Assembly (NCBI GenBank): GCA_035552775.1
Contig: DASZKW010000037.1
Span: 1 to 30,613, forward strand
Direction: 5' to 3'
Origin: DASZKW01 sp035552775
GTDB lineage: Bacteria > Actinomycetota > Acidimicrobiia > Acidimicrobiales > Palsa-688
DNA length: 30,613 nucleotides
Numbering within the stretch: position 1 is the first letter of the stretch; every line of letters begins with the position of its first letter. Made by a program: the position numbers and the translations under genes. This document shows, in pieces, positions 7,119 to 14,500 of this stretch. The notes beneath the pieces were generated by a model. That model did not search any database. It was not told where the DNA came from and worked only from the letters and a program-made list of their open reading frames with translations.

Positions 7119-8162
7119 GTGCCAGCCGTCATCGTCACCGTCCCCAACCACCTCATGCCCCGCCTCGTTGGCCCCCTCAACGAGAACCTGCGTCTGGTCG
7201 AGGATGCCTTCGCGGGCACCCGGATCGTCACCCGAGGAAACGAGTTCTCCATCGAGGGTGCCGATGCGGCCCGGGCAGCTCGCCTCGTCGACGAGCTCCG
7301 TTTGCTGTTGGAGAGCGGTCAGCTGGTCAACCCCGAGGTGGTGTACCGCACGATCGACATGGTGCGCGCCGACGAGCGCCCGTCGGAGGTGCTCACCGCC
7401 GAGGTGCTGCGCTCGGCTCGGGGCCGGTCGGTTCGGCCCAAGACGAGCGGGCAGAAGCGCTACGCGGATGCCATCAGGGACAACGTCATCACCTTCGGCA
7501 TCGGTCCCGCGGGTACGGGCAAGAGTTACCTCGCGGTGGCCCTCGGGGTGCAGACCCTCCAGGCCAAGGCTGTGGACCGCATCATCCTGACGCGGCCCGC
7601 GGTGGAGGCCGGGGAGCGGTTGGGGTTCTTGCCCGGCGACCTCATGGCCAAGATCGACCCCTACCTCCGGCCGCTGTACGACGCCCTCTACGACATGCTC
7701 GGCACCGAGGGTGCCCGTCGCCTGCTCGACGCCGGGACCATCGAGGTGGCGCCGCTCGCCTACATGCGGGGCCGGACCCTCAACTCCAGTTTCATCATCT
7801 TGGACGAGGCGCAGAACACCACTCCCGAGCAGATGAAGATGTTCCTCACCCGGATCGGGTTCCGGTCCAAGGTCGTCGTCACCGGGGACGACACCCAGGT
7901 CGATCTCGGCGTCGGGCGCTCGGGCCTGGTCGGTATCGAGGCCATGCTGTCGGGGATCGAGGGCCTGGCATTCGTCCACCTCGGGCGGCGCGACGTGGTG
8001 CGTCACCGCATAGTCGCCGACATAGTCGACGCCTACCAGCAGGCCGGCGCACCCCAGCAGTCCGGCGCCCACCAGCAGTCGGGCGCCCACCACCAGGCCG
8101 GTGCGACTCAGCCGGTCGGTGCAGCACAGCCGGCCGCGGTTGCACGCGGCCATCACGACTGA
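7119..8162 (+). CDS. PhoH-like ATPase
   Basis: PhoH-family P-loop protein of 347 residues. It has an N-terminal region typical of the long PhoH type (IVTRGNEFSIEGADAARAARLVDEL), Walker A GPAGTGKS (129-136), LTRPAVEAGERLGFLPGD, and Walker B FIILDEAQNTTPEQMKMFLTR (about 225-245). It ends the core with TGDDTQVDLG and a GLxFVHLGRRDVVRH sensor region. PhoH proteins bind ATP and are linked to RNA metabolism; the invariant pairing with ybeY supports a role in rRNA or RNA processing. Unusual is the C-terminal tail, a run of (Q/H)Q(A/S)GA(P/H/T) hexapeptides rich in Gln and His. The start is GTG. TAGCCT (7098-7103) could be the -10. The gene begins a compact operon through era. Confidence 0.92.
   Translation: MPAVIVTVPNHLMPRLVGPLNENLRLVEDAFAGTRIVTRGNEFSIEGADAARAARLVDELRLLLESGQLVNPEVVYRTIDMVRADERPSEVLTAEVLRSARGRSVRPKTSGQKRYADAIRDNVITFGIGPAGTGKSYLAVALGVQTLQAKAVDRIILTRPAVEAGERLGFLPGDLMAKIDPYLRPLYDALYDMLGTEGARRLLDAGTIEVAPLAYMRGRTLNSSFIILDEAQNTTPEQMKMFLTRIGFRSKVVVTGDDTQVDLGVGRSGLVGIEAMLSGIEGLAFVHLGRRDVVRHRIVADIVDAYQQAGAPQQSGAHQQSGAHHQAGATQPVGAAQPAAVARGHHD
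8037..8135 (+). repeat. 18-bp tandem repeats encoding the PhoH tail
   Basis: Five full 18-bp units starting at 8037, 8055, 8073, 8091 and 8109, and a half unit to 8135, each encode a hexapeptide such as QQSGAH. The first four differ by only a few bases, so the array looks like recent slippage or unequal exchange within the coding frame. Confidence 0.8.
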
Positions 8163-8171
8163 GGGGAAGCG

Positions 8172-8693
8172 GTGGGAATCGAGGTCTTCGGGGCCGACGA
8201 ACAGAGCGTGCATCCCGTCGACACGCTGCGATGGGTGCGCCTGGCCGAGGACCTGCTGTCGGCCGAGGGCGTCCGCGGTGACATCGAAGTATCGCTCCTC
8301 TTCGTCGACGAGACCTCCATCGCCGATCTCAACAAGCGCTTCCTCGGCAAGGACGGCCCCACCGACGTTCTCGCCTTCCCGATCGACGAGGAGCCGACTG
8401 AGAGCGGCCGGTCACCGGACTCAGGGGGCACGGGGCCCGGTTTCACGGCCGAGCCCGTCGATCAGCCGGTGCTGTTGGGCGACGTGGTGATCTGCCCCGC
8501 GGCGGCCGAGCGCAACGCGCCCGAGCACGCCGGAAGCTATGACGACGAGATGGCGCTTCTCGTTGTCCACGGCCTGCTTCACCTGCTCGGCATGGACCAC
8601 GTCGACTCCGACGAGGCCGAGGCCATGGAGGCCAAGGAGCGTGACCTGTTGGCACGCTTCAACCCCGCGGACGGGCCCGAGGGGCCGCCGTGA
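8172..8693 (+). CDS. ybeY: Endoribonuclease YbeY
   Basis: Zinc-dependent endoribonuclease involved in 16S rRNA 3'-end maturation and ribosome quality control. The signature HGLLHLLGMDH supplies the three zinc ligands H133, H137 and H143. Upstream are the family segments SLLFVDETSIADLNKRFLGKDGPTDVLAFP and LLGDVVICP. At 173 residues it is slightly longer than average because of a Gly/Ser/Pro-rich insertion (about residues 74-98) between the TDVLAFP and GDVVI strands. The GTG start follows a GAGGGGAAG ribosome-binding site and lies 9 nt after the phoH stop. Its own TGA overlaps the next GTG, so phoH, ybeY and the CNNM gene are translated as a unit. Confidence 0.93.
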   Translation: MGIEVFGADEQSVHPVDTLRWVRLAEDLLSAEGVRGDIEVSLLFVDETSIADLNKRFLGKDGPTDVLAFPIDEEPTESGRSPDSGGTGPGFTAEPVDQPVLLGDVVICPAAAERNAPEHAGSYDDEMALLVVHGLLHLLGMDHVDSDEAEAMEAKERDLLARFNPADGPEGPP

Positions 8694-10000
8694 TGGTCGC
8701 AAGCTCGGCCCAGGCTTTCACCGGCGGCGACGCCGTGCTGATAGTGGTGATCGTGTTGCTGATCATCGTCACCGCCTTCCTGGCCCTGTCGGAGACTGCG
8801 ATCACGCGCATGAGCCGTCACAAGGCGGCGGCCCTGGCCGAGGAGGTGGCCGGTGGCCGCCGCCTGCTGGGCCTGGTGGAGCACACCGAGCGGGTGCTTC
8901 CCGTGGTCCTGTTCGCCCTCGAGGTCACCACCTTGGTGGCGGCGACCCTGGTGGGGATCGTGACCGCCCGCGTCTTCGGTGCTCTCGGCGTGGTGATAGG
9001 GACCGTGTTCGAGATCATCGTGATCTTCGTCGTTGCCGAGCTGGTCCCGAAGACGTGGGCGGTCCAGCATTCGCAACGGGCGGCTCTACTGGCGGCGCCG
9101 ATCGTCGCCGCCCTCATGGCTTTTCCCCCCCTGCGCTGGATCACGCGTGGCCTGATCGCCATGTCCAACGCCATCCTGCCGGGGAAGGGGATCAAGCAGG
9201 GCCCCTACGTCTCGGAGGAGGAGTTGCTGGCCATGGCCGACACCGCCGCCGACGAGGAGGTGATCGAACGCGAGGAGCGCACCCTCATCCATTCGATCAT
9301 CGACTTCGGCGACACGGTCGTGCGCGAGGTGATGGTGCCCCGCCCCGACATGGTCGTGGTGGAGTCCCGGGGACTGGTGGCCGACGTCATCGACATCACC
9401 ATCGCCGCCGGCTACAGCCGCATTCCCGTTTACGGCCAGGGGATAGACGACATAATCGGCATCGTCTACGCCAAGGACCTGCTGCGCGCCGAGCGCGAGG
9501 GGCGCCAGGGCGAGCAGGTGTCGGCGATCATGCGCGAGGCCCAGTTCACCCCCGAGAGCAAACGGGTTTCGGAGCTCATGCGCGAGATGCAGTTGATAAA
9601 ACAGCACATGGCGATTGTGGTCGACGAATACGGGGGCACCGCGGGACTGGTGACCCTCGAGGACCTGATCGAGGAGATCGTGGGCGAGATAGTCGACGAA
9701 TACGACATGGAGGAGGCGGCGGTGCAGCGCCTCGGCGACGGGGGCCTGCGGGTCACCGCCCGCATGCCGATCGACGAGGTCAACGACCTGATCGAGGGCC
9801 GTTTGCCCGAGGGGGATTGGGACACCGTCGGTGGCCTCGTCTACAGCCGCCTAGGCCACGTGCCGAGCGAGGGCGAGGAGGTGGACTGCGACGGCGTCGT
9901 GCTGGTGGCCGAGCGGGTGCAGGGGCGGCGCATCGGCAGGGTGCGGATCTCACCTGTCGCGCATGCGTCGGGTGCCGAGGCTGAGCGCCCCGACTCGTGA
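8690..10000 (+). CDS. CNNM/CorC-HlyC-family membrane protein with CBS domains
   Basis: 436-residue integral membrane protein of the CNNM/hemolysin C family, linked to magnesium or cobalt transport. The N-terminal DUF21 domain has a membrane helix at about residues 13-35 (AVLIVVIVLLIIVTAFLALSE), others at 65-115 (VVLFALEVTTLVAATLVGIV, EIIVIFVVAELVPKTWAV) and a fourth near 128-145. Two cytosolic CBS motifs follow (VMVPRPDMVVVE...YSRIPVYG...IIGIVYAKDLL and MAIVVDEYGGTAGLVTLEDLIEEIVGEI). A C-terminal CorC/HlyC transporter-associated domain ends the protein. The GTG start overlaps the ybeY stop by 4 nt and its TGA overlaps the era GTG by 4 nt. An ATG one codon later (8693) is possible. This CNNM gene between ybeY and era is conserved in Actinobacteria. 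Confidence 0.9.
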   Translation: MMVASSAQAFTGGDAVLIVVIVLLIIVTAFLALSETAITRMSRHKAAALAEEVAGGRRLLGLVEHTERVLPVVLFALEVTTLVAATLVGIVTARVFGALGVVIGTVFEIIVIFVVAELVPKTWAVQHSQRAALLAAPIVAALMAFPPLRWITRGLIAMSNAILPGKGIKQGPYVSEEELLAMADTAADEEVIEREERTLIHSIIDFGDTVVREVMVPRPDMVVVESRGLVADVIDITIAAGYSRIPVYGQGIDDIIGIVYAKDLLRAEREGRQGEQVSAIMREAQFTPESKRVSELMREMQLIKQHMAIVVDEYGGTAGLVTLEDLIEEIVGEIVDEYDMEEAAVQRLGDGGLRVTARMPIDEVNDLIEGRLPEGDWDTVGGLVYSRLGHVPSEGEEVDCDGVVLVAERVQGRRIGRVRISPVAHASGAEAERPDS

Positions 10001-10833
10001 GGTCTGGGTTCGCCAGCCTGGTGGGGCGCCCGAATGTGGGCAAGTCGACCCTGCTCAACACCATCCTGGGCCAAAAGGTGTCCATCGTGTCGGACAAGGT
10101 GCAGACGACAAGGAGCCAGGTGCGTGGGGTACTCAACCGCCCTGATGCCCAGGTCGTCTTCGTCGACACCCCGGGCATCCACAAGCCGCGCACGCTTCTG
10201 GGGCAACGGCTGAACGACACCGCCACCGCCGCGGTGAGCGGCGTGGACGTGGTCATGCTGGTCCTCGACGCCACGGCGGCGGTGGGGAAAGGCGACCGCT
10301 TCGTGGCCGCCCGGGTGCCGCCCGGATCCATCTGCGTGCTGAACAAGGTGGACGCCGCGTCGCGCTCCCAGGTGCTCAACCAGCTGAGGTCCGCCGCCGA
10401 GTTGGGACTGGACGAGTACTTCCCCGTGTCGGCGCGCCGCGGTGACGGTGTGGTCGAGCTGGTGGACGCCATCGTCGCCAGGTTGGCCGAGGGCCCGCAG
10501 TTCTACCCCGAGGGCACGGTGACCGACGTGCCCGAGGCTTTCTGGGTGGCCGAGCTGGTGCGCGAGCAGCTCCTCGCCGTCACCCGCGAGGAGGTGCCGC
10601 ACTCGATCGCCTGCCGGGTGACCGAATGGGAGTGGCCGCACATCCGCTGCGAGATCCTCGTCGAGCGCGACTCGCAGAAGGGCATCGTCATCGGCCGGCG
10701 GGGCGCCGTGCTCAAAGAGGTGGGGATCCGGGTGCGCCACCAGCTCGACCCCGGCGCTTTCGTGGAGCTGGTGGTGCGCGTGGACAAGGACTGGCAGCGG
10801 CGGTCCAAGGCATTGGAGCGCCTCGGCTACTGA
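9997..10833 (+). CDS. era: GTPase Era
   Basis: Essential GTPase that binds the 3' end of 16S rRNA and helps assemble the 30S subunit. The G domain shows G1 GRPNVGKST (10-18), QTTRSQVRGVL (G2), DTPGIHK (G3), NKVD (G4) and a SARRG motif (G5). The KH RNA-binding domain contains ILVERDSQKGIVIGRRGAVLKEVG near the C-terminus. At 278 residues it is slightly shorter than the ~300 usual for the family. The GTG start overlaps the preceding stop (GTGA). It is the last gene of the phoH-ybeY-CNNM-era cluster, whose members all act on RNA or ribosome maturation except the CNNM transporter. Confidence 0.95.
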   Translation: MRSGFASLVGRPNVGKSTLLNTILGQKVSIVSDKVQTTRSQVRGVLNRPDAQVVFVDTPGIHKPRTLLGQRLNDTATAAVSGVDVVMLVLDATAAVGKGDRFVAARVPPGSICVLNKVDAASRSQVLNQLRSAAELGLDEYFPVSARRGDGVVELVDAIVARLAEGPQFYPEGTVTDVPEAFWVAELVREQLLAVTREEVPHSIACRVTEWEWPHIRCEILVERDSQKGIVIGRRGAVLKEVGIRVRHQLDPGAFVELVVRVDKDWQRRSKALERLGY

Positions 10834-10868
10834 GGGCCCGCTTCGCCCTCCTCGGGCCCGCGGCCCTC
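10832..10868. terminator. GC-rich hairpin between convergent era and dinG
   Basis: GAGGGCC (10832-10838) can pair with GGCCCTC (10862-10868). Alternatively, GGGCCCG (10834-10840) pairs with CGGGCCC (10853-10859). The element spans exactly the gap between the stop of era and the stop of the opposing helicase gene, suggesting a two-way terminator without a T-tract. Confidence 0.45.
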
Positions 10869-12804
10869 AGGTCCGGGCGCGTACCGGGGCCAGCCAGTCG
10901 ACCACCTCGGCCAGGTGGCGGGTGCGGCGCATGGGTGGCAGGGCCCGGACCAGCTCCCAGCCGTAACCGGCTGTGGACAGGCGGGGGTCGAGCACGGCGA
11001 CCACGCCGCGATCGGATCTCGAGCGGATGAGGCGGCCGGCGCCCTGGGCGAGGAGGGTGGCGGCGCGGGGCAGGTCGATGGTCGCGAATGCGTCCCGGCC
11101 CAGGCGGTCGCGGCGGGCTTGGAGGAGCGGGTCGTCGGGGCGCGGGAACGGGACACGGTCGATTGTCACCAGGGAAAGCGCCGGCCCCGGCACGTCGACG
11201 CCCTGCCAGAAGCCCATGGTGGCGAACAGGCAGGAGTGCTCGTCGGCGCCGAAACGAGCCACCAGGGCGGGCTTGGGAAGGTCGGCCTGGGTGATCACCG
11301 GCCAGGCGACGCGCGGTGCCACCGCGCTCGCCGCCGCGTGCATGGCCCGCCAGCTGGTGAACAGGGCCAGGGTGCGACCCCCGGCCGCCTCGATCAGGGC
11401 GACGAGCTCGTCGTGCATGGCCGGCTCGTAACCGGCCCGGCGCGGGTCGGGCAGGTGGCGGGCGCAGTACAGCAGCGCCTGGTGGGGGAAGTCGAAGGGG
11501 CTTCCCACGTCGAGCTCGTCGTAACTACTCGGTGCCAGCCCCACCCGCTCGCCCATGCCCATCGGGATGGTGGCGCTGGTCATGACGGCGACGGGCGCGT
11601 CCTCGCACGACCACAGCAACTCGCCGAGCGCGGCTCCCACGTCGATGGGCGCCACCTGGAGCACGGCGGCGTTGGGCGCCCCCTCAACCCACGCCACCGC
11701 GCTGGCGGGCAGGGAAAGCACGGCGTCGAGGTCAGTTACCAGATGTCCTCCCGCTTCGAGACCCCGGCTGCGGCGGGCGGGGTCGACTTCACTGCGGCGC
11801 ACGCCGGCCACGAGGGTGGCCACGCGCTCGCGGATCACCGTCAAGGTGCGGGCTACGTCCTCGTCCAGGGGATCGCTCAGACGCTCGCCGCGCCGGGCCT
11901 CGAGGGCGGCATCGAGCAGGTCGGCGCCGTCGTCCACCGCGACCGCCGGGGCCGGGTCGTCGAGCAGGGGTCGCACGGCTCGGGACAGAGCCCGCAGGCG
12001 GCCGGCGGCGATGGCGAAGCCGAGGCTCGCCGAGGCGATGTCCTCGAGCTCGTGGGCCTCGTCGAAGACCACCACGTCGTGGGGGGGAAGCACCCCGCCG
12101 CCGGCGAGGAGGTGGAAAGCGTAGAGGTGGGTGTTCACCACCACCACGTCGGCGAGGGCGGCCCTGTCGCGCGCCGCCTCGGCGAAGCACACGTCTCCTG
12201 CCGGACAGCGGGTGGCGCCGGGGCACTCGGTGTGACCGACGCTCACCTGGGCCCACGCGCCGGCGCTGGGCTCGAAGCGAAGGTCGGCGCGGTCGCCGCT
12301 GCTGGCGGTGACCGCCCAGGTGAGCAGGCGGCGCACCTCCCGCCCGAAAGGACCGCTGGCGACGGTGGCCGCCCCGCCGGCCGCACCCATGGCGGGGTCG
12401 AGGCTGAGCTGCTCGCCCGCTGCCACCTCGCCGGCGCGCTGGCGGCACAGGTAGTTTGAGCGACCCTTCAGCACGGCGAACTCGAAGGAGATACCGAGGC
12501 GCTCGGCCAGCACCGGCAGATCCCGGGTGGCGAGCTGGTCCTGGAGCGCCTTGGTGGCGGTGGCCACCACCACACGGGCCCCCGAGACCAGGGCGGGGAC
12601 CAGGTAGGCCAGGCTTTTGCCGGTCCCGGTGCCGGCCTGGACTATCAGGTGGCGGCGCCGCGCTATGGCGACGGCGACGGCCTCGGCCATGGCCAGCTGG
12701 CCCGGCCGCTCCTCGCTGTTGGGGAGGACCGAGGTAGCCCGTCGCAGCGCGCCCTCGATCTGATCGCCCACGTCCCAAAGAGTAGATGAACGATTTCGTG
12801 GCAT
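10867..12804 (-). CDS. DinG/XPD-type Fe-S ATP-dependent DNA helicase
   Basis: Superfamily 2 helicase of the DinG/XPD type, about 645 residues from the ATG at 12804. The Walker A loop AGTGTGKS (57-64) is followed by TATKALQDQL. Four cysteines, C120 (NYLCRQR), C194, C200 and C206 (ECPGATRCPAGDVC), form the iron-sulphur cluster site. The DEAH box is FDEAHELEDIA (248-251 for DEAH). C-terminal helicase motifs include LALFTSWRAMHAA, CLFATMGFWQGVDVPG and QGAGRLIRSRSDRGVVAVLDPR. Such helicases unwind 5'-3' and resolve R-loops or damaged forks. The frame is open to 12897, but that extension crosses the inverted-repeat element at 12806-12898, so the internal ATG is preferred. No actinobacterial SOS box is seen upstream. 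Confidence 0.9.
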   Translation of the reverse strand: MPRNRSSTLWDVGDQIEGALRRATSVLPNSEERPGQLAMAEAVAVAIARRRHLIVQAGTGTGKSLAYLVPALVSGARVVVATATKALQDQLATRDLPVLAERLGISFEFAVLKGRSNYLCRQRAGEVAAGEQLSLDPAMGAAGGAATVASGPFGREVRRLLTWAVTASSGDRADLRFEPSAGAWAQVSVGHTECPGATRCPAGDVCFAEAARDRAALADVVVVNTHLYAFHLLAGGGVLPPHDVVVFDEAHELEDIASASLGFAIAAGRLRALSRAVRPLLDDPAPAVAVDDGADLLDAALEARRGERLSDPLDEDVARTLTVIRERVATLVAGVRRSEVDPARRSRGLEAGGHLVTDLDAVLSLPASAVAWVEGAPNAAVLQVAPIDVGAALGELLWSCEDAPVAVMTSATIPMGMGERVGLAPSSYDELDVGSPFDFPHQALLYCARHLPDPRRAGYEPAMHDELVALIEAAGGRTLALFTSWRAMHAAASAVAPRVAWPVITQADLPKPALVARFGADEHSCLFATMGFWQGVDVPGPALSLVTIDRVPFPRPDDPLLQARRDRLGRDAFATIDLPRAATLLAQGAGRLIRSRSDRGVVAVLDPRLSTAGYGWELVRALPPMRRTRHLAEVVDWLAPVRART

Positions 12805-12805
12805 T

Positions 12806-12898
12806 AGTGTCCGGCGCCGAACTACCAAGGCGAGTAGCCCCGCCGCTGACCAGGCCAAGCGTCCCCGCAAAAGTGAAAGTAGTTCGGCGCCGGACACT
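12806..12898. repeat. Inverted-repeat element with 20-bp perfect arms
   Basis: Arms at 12806-12825 and 12879-12898 are perfect 20-bp inverted complements, separated by 53 bp with no reading frame of note. The arm contains the palindromic core CCGGCGCCG. The element sits between the divergent dinG and uppS genes, one base upstream of the dinG ATG on one side and about 100 bp from uppS on the other. A terminator is unlikely here because no gene ends in this gap; it looks like a small non-coding mobile element or a cruciform regulatory site. Confidence 0.7.
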
Positions 12899-12983
12899 TA
12901 CCGGCGCTGTCGGGTGCCCGCCGCTCGTTGATACCTGAAAGTTCACGGAAAGGCCCCGCTGAGGACCCATCGGACTCAGGCGA

Positions 12984-12989
12984 TACCGT
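12984..12989 (+). promoter_or_regulatory. -10 box (TACCGT) of uppS
   Basis: TACCGT ends 6 nt before the GTG at 12996, consistent with a leaderless uppS transcript. Confidence 0.5.
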
Positions 12990-12995
12990 GCCAGC

Positions 12996-13745
12996 GTGGA
13001 CCTCGACGGGCTCGATCCCTCCCGGATACCGCGCCACGTGGCGTGCGTCATGGACGGCAACGGTCGTTGGGCGGAGAAGCAGGGCCTGGCGCGCACCGAG
13101 GGTCACCGGGCGGGCGAGCTGGCGCTGTTCGACGCCGCCCAGGGAGCGCTGGAGCTCGGCGTTCCCTGGTTCACCGTCTACGCCTTCTCCACCGAGAACT
13201 GGCGGAGGTCGCCCGATGAGGTCCGGTTTTTGATCAACGTCATCGCCGACCAGCTCCTGACCCGCAGGCGCGACGAGCTGCACCGCCTCGGGGTGCGGAT
13301 CCGCTTCATCGGCCGGCGCGACTGGCGGGTGCCGCGCTGGGTCCTACGGCGCATGGACGACGCGGCGCGCCTCACCGCGGGCAACACCGCCCTCACCCTC
13401 ACGGTGGCGTTCAACTACGGGGGCCGCGCCGAGATCGTCGACTCGGTCCGGGCGCTTGTGGCGGCGGGAACGCCGGCGGGCAAGATCGACGAGCGGGCCA
13501 TCGCCCGCCACCTCTACGACCCGTCTCTGCCCGACCCCGACCTCGTGATCCGCACGTCGGGGGAGTTCCGGATCTCGAACTTCTTGATCTGGGAGCTCGC
13601 CTACAGCGAGCTGGTATTCACCGACGTGCTGTGGCCCGATTTCCGCCGGGAGCATCTGGCCGAGGCCATCCGCGAGTTCCAGCGCCGCGACCGCCGTTTC
13701 GGCGCGGAGCGCGGGCGCAGGGGCGCGGACGGTATCCCCGGCTGA
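12996..13745 (+). CDS. uppS: Isoprenyl transferase (undecaprenyl/decaprenyl diphosphate synthase)
   Basis: cis-Prenyltransferase that adds isopentenyl diphosphate units to make the C50/C55 lipid carrier for cell-wall synthesis; a peripheral membrane enzyme. It has the N-terminal HVACVMDGNGRWA motif with catalytic D20, EGHRAG, FTVYAFSTENWRRS, LTVAFNYGGRAEIVD and the C-terminal RTSGEFRISNFLIWELAYSELVF region, followed by WPDF. 249 residues is normal. The start is GTG, set by the TACCGT box. It stands first in an apparent uppS-recO-ppdK run; recO begins 4 nt after its stop. Confidence 0.94.
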   Translation: MDLDGLDPSRIPRHVACVMDGNGRWAEKQGLARTEGHRAGELALFDAAQGALELGVPWFTVYAFSTENWRRSPDEVRFLINVIADQLLTRRRDELHRLGVRIRFIGRRDWRVPRWVLRRMDDAARLTAGNTALTLTVAFNYGGRAEIVDSVRALVAAGTPAGKIDERAIARHLYDPSLPDPDLVIRTSGEFRISNFLIWELAYSELVFTDVLWPDFRREHLAEAIREFQRRDRRFGAERGRRGADGIPG

Positions 13746-13749
13746 GCGG

Positions 13750-14490
13750 ATGCCGCTCTACCGCGAGCAGGGGATCGTGCTGCGCACCCACAAGCTCGGC
13801 GAAGCCGACCGGATAGTGGTGCTCATGACCGCGGGGCGAGGCAAGGTGCGGGCCGTGGCCAAGGGGGTGCGCAAGACCAAGAGCCGCTTCGGTGGGCGCC
13901 TCGAGCCCCCCGGTCACCTGGCTCTCCAGCTCTACGAGGGGCGCCAGCTCGACACCGTCACCGAGGTCTCCTCCATCGACCACTTCCGCCCCCTGCACGA
14001 GGACCTCGACCGCCTGGGCGACACGCTGGCTCTGCTCGAAGTCGTCGAGGCGGTGGCGAGCGAGGGGCACGCCGATTACCGCCTCTACCGGATGCTGCTC
14101 GGTGCCCTGCGCACCTTGGCGGACGCCCCCTCTCCGCTTGTCGTCGCCGGCTTCTACTGGAAGCTGCTGGCCCTCGACGGGACCAGTCCCCTGCTCGACT
14201 GCTGTGCGCGCTGCGGCGCCGAGGACACAAAGTTGGTCGAGAAACCAGTGTTGGTGGCGTTCGATCTTGCCGTGGGCGGGGCGCTGTGCCGGTCCTGTCG
14301 CAGTGGTGTGCCCGTGTCGCCCCAAGCCCTGGCCGTGGTGCGCAGCATCCTCGGGGGGGACCTGGCGGCGGCCCTGCGCCAGCCGGTGGGGCCGGTGGCG
14401 TCGGAGGTGGCGGAGCTGGCGACCCACGCCATGGAATCCCACCTCGAGCGCCGTCTGCGCGTCGCCCGCCTGCTGCATCACCCTCACTAG
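13750..14490 (+). CDS. recO: DNA repair protein RecO
   Basis: RecO of the RecFOR pathway, which loads RecA on SSB-coated gaps. The N-terminal OB fold is MPLYREQGIVLRTHKLGEADRIVVLMTAGRGKVRAVAKGVRK (shown in part: VLRTHKLGEADRIV, residues 10-23). A helical domain follows, and a zinc-binding site with CCARCG (C151/C152, C155) and CRSC (C180, C183). 246 residues matches the family. It starts 4 nt after the uppS stop, so the two are co-translated; uppS and recO are adjacent in many Actinobacteria. Its TAG stop is itself the first half of the TAGGCT box preceding ppdK. Confidence 0.93.
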   Translation: MPLYREQGIVLRTHKLGEADRIVVLMTAGRGKVRAVAKGVRKTKSRFGGRLEPPGHLALQLYEGRQLDTVTEVSSIDHFRPLHEDLDRLGDTLALLEVVEAVASEGHADYRLYRMLLGALRTLADAPSPLVVAGFYWKLLALDGTSPLLDCCARCGAEDTKLVEKPVLVAFDLAVGGALCRSCRSGVPVSPQALAVVRSILGGDLAAALRQPVGPVASEVAELATHAMESHLERRLRVARLLHHPH

Positions 14491-14493
14491 GCT
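14488..14493 (+). promoter_or_regulatory. -10 box (TAGGCT) of ppdK
   Basis: TAGGCT overlaps the recO stop codon and ends 7 nt before the ATG at 14501. This supports both a separate leaderless ppdK transcript and the start at 14501 rather than codons inside recO. Confidence 0.5.
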
Positions 14494-14500
14494 CGCGACC

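Noticed and set aside
10915..12459. 514-codon plus-strand frame over the helicase gene
   Set aside because: Antisense to the Fe-S helicase with its cysteines, Walker and DEAH motifs; no protein-like features of its own.
13892..14500. N-terminal extension of ppdK by about 200 codons into recO
   Set aside because: The extension is out of frame with recO and unlike any PPDK; the ATG at 14501 begins the conserved N-terminus and follows a -10-like box.
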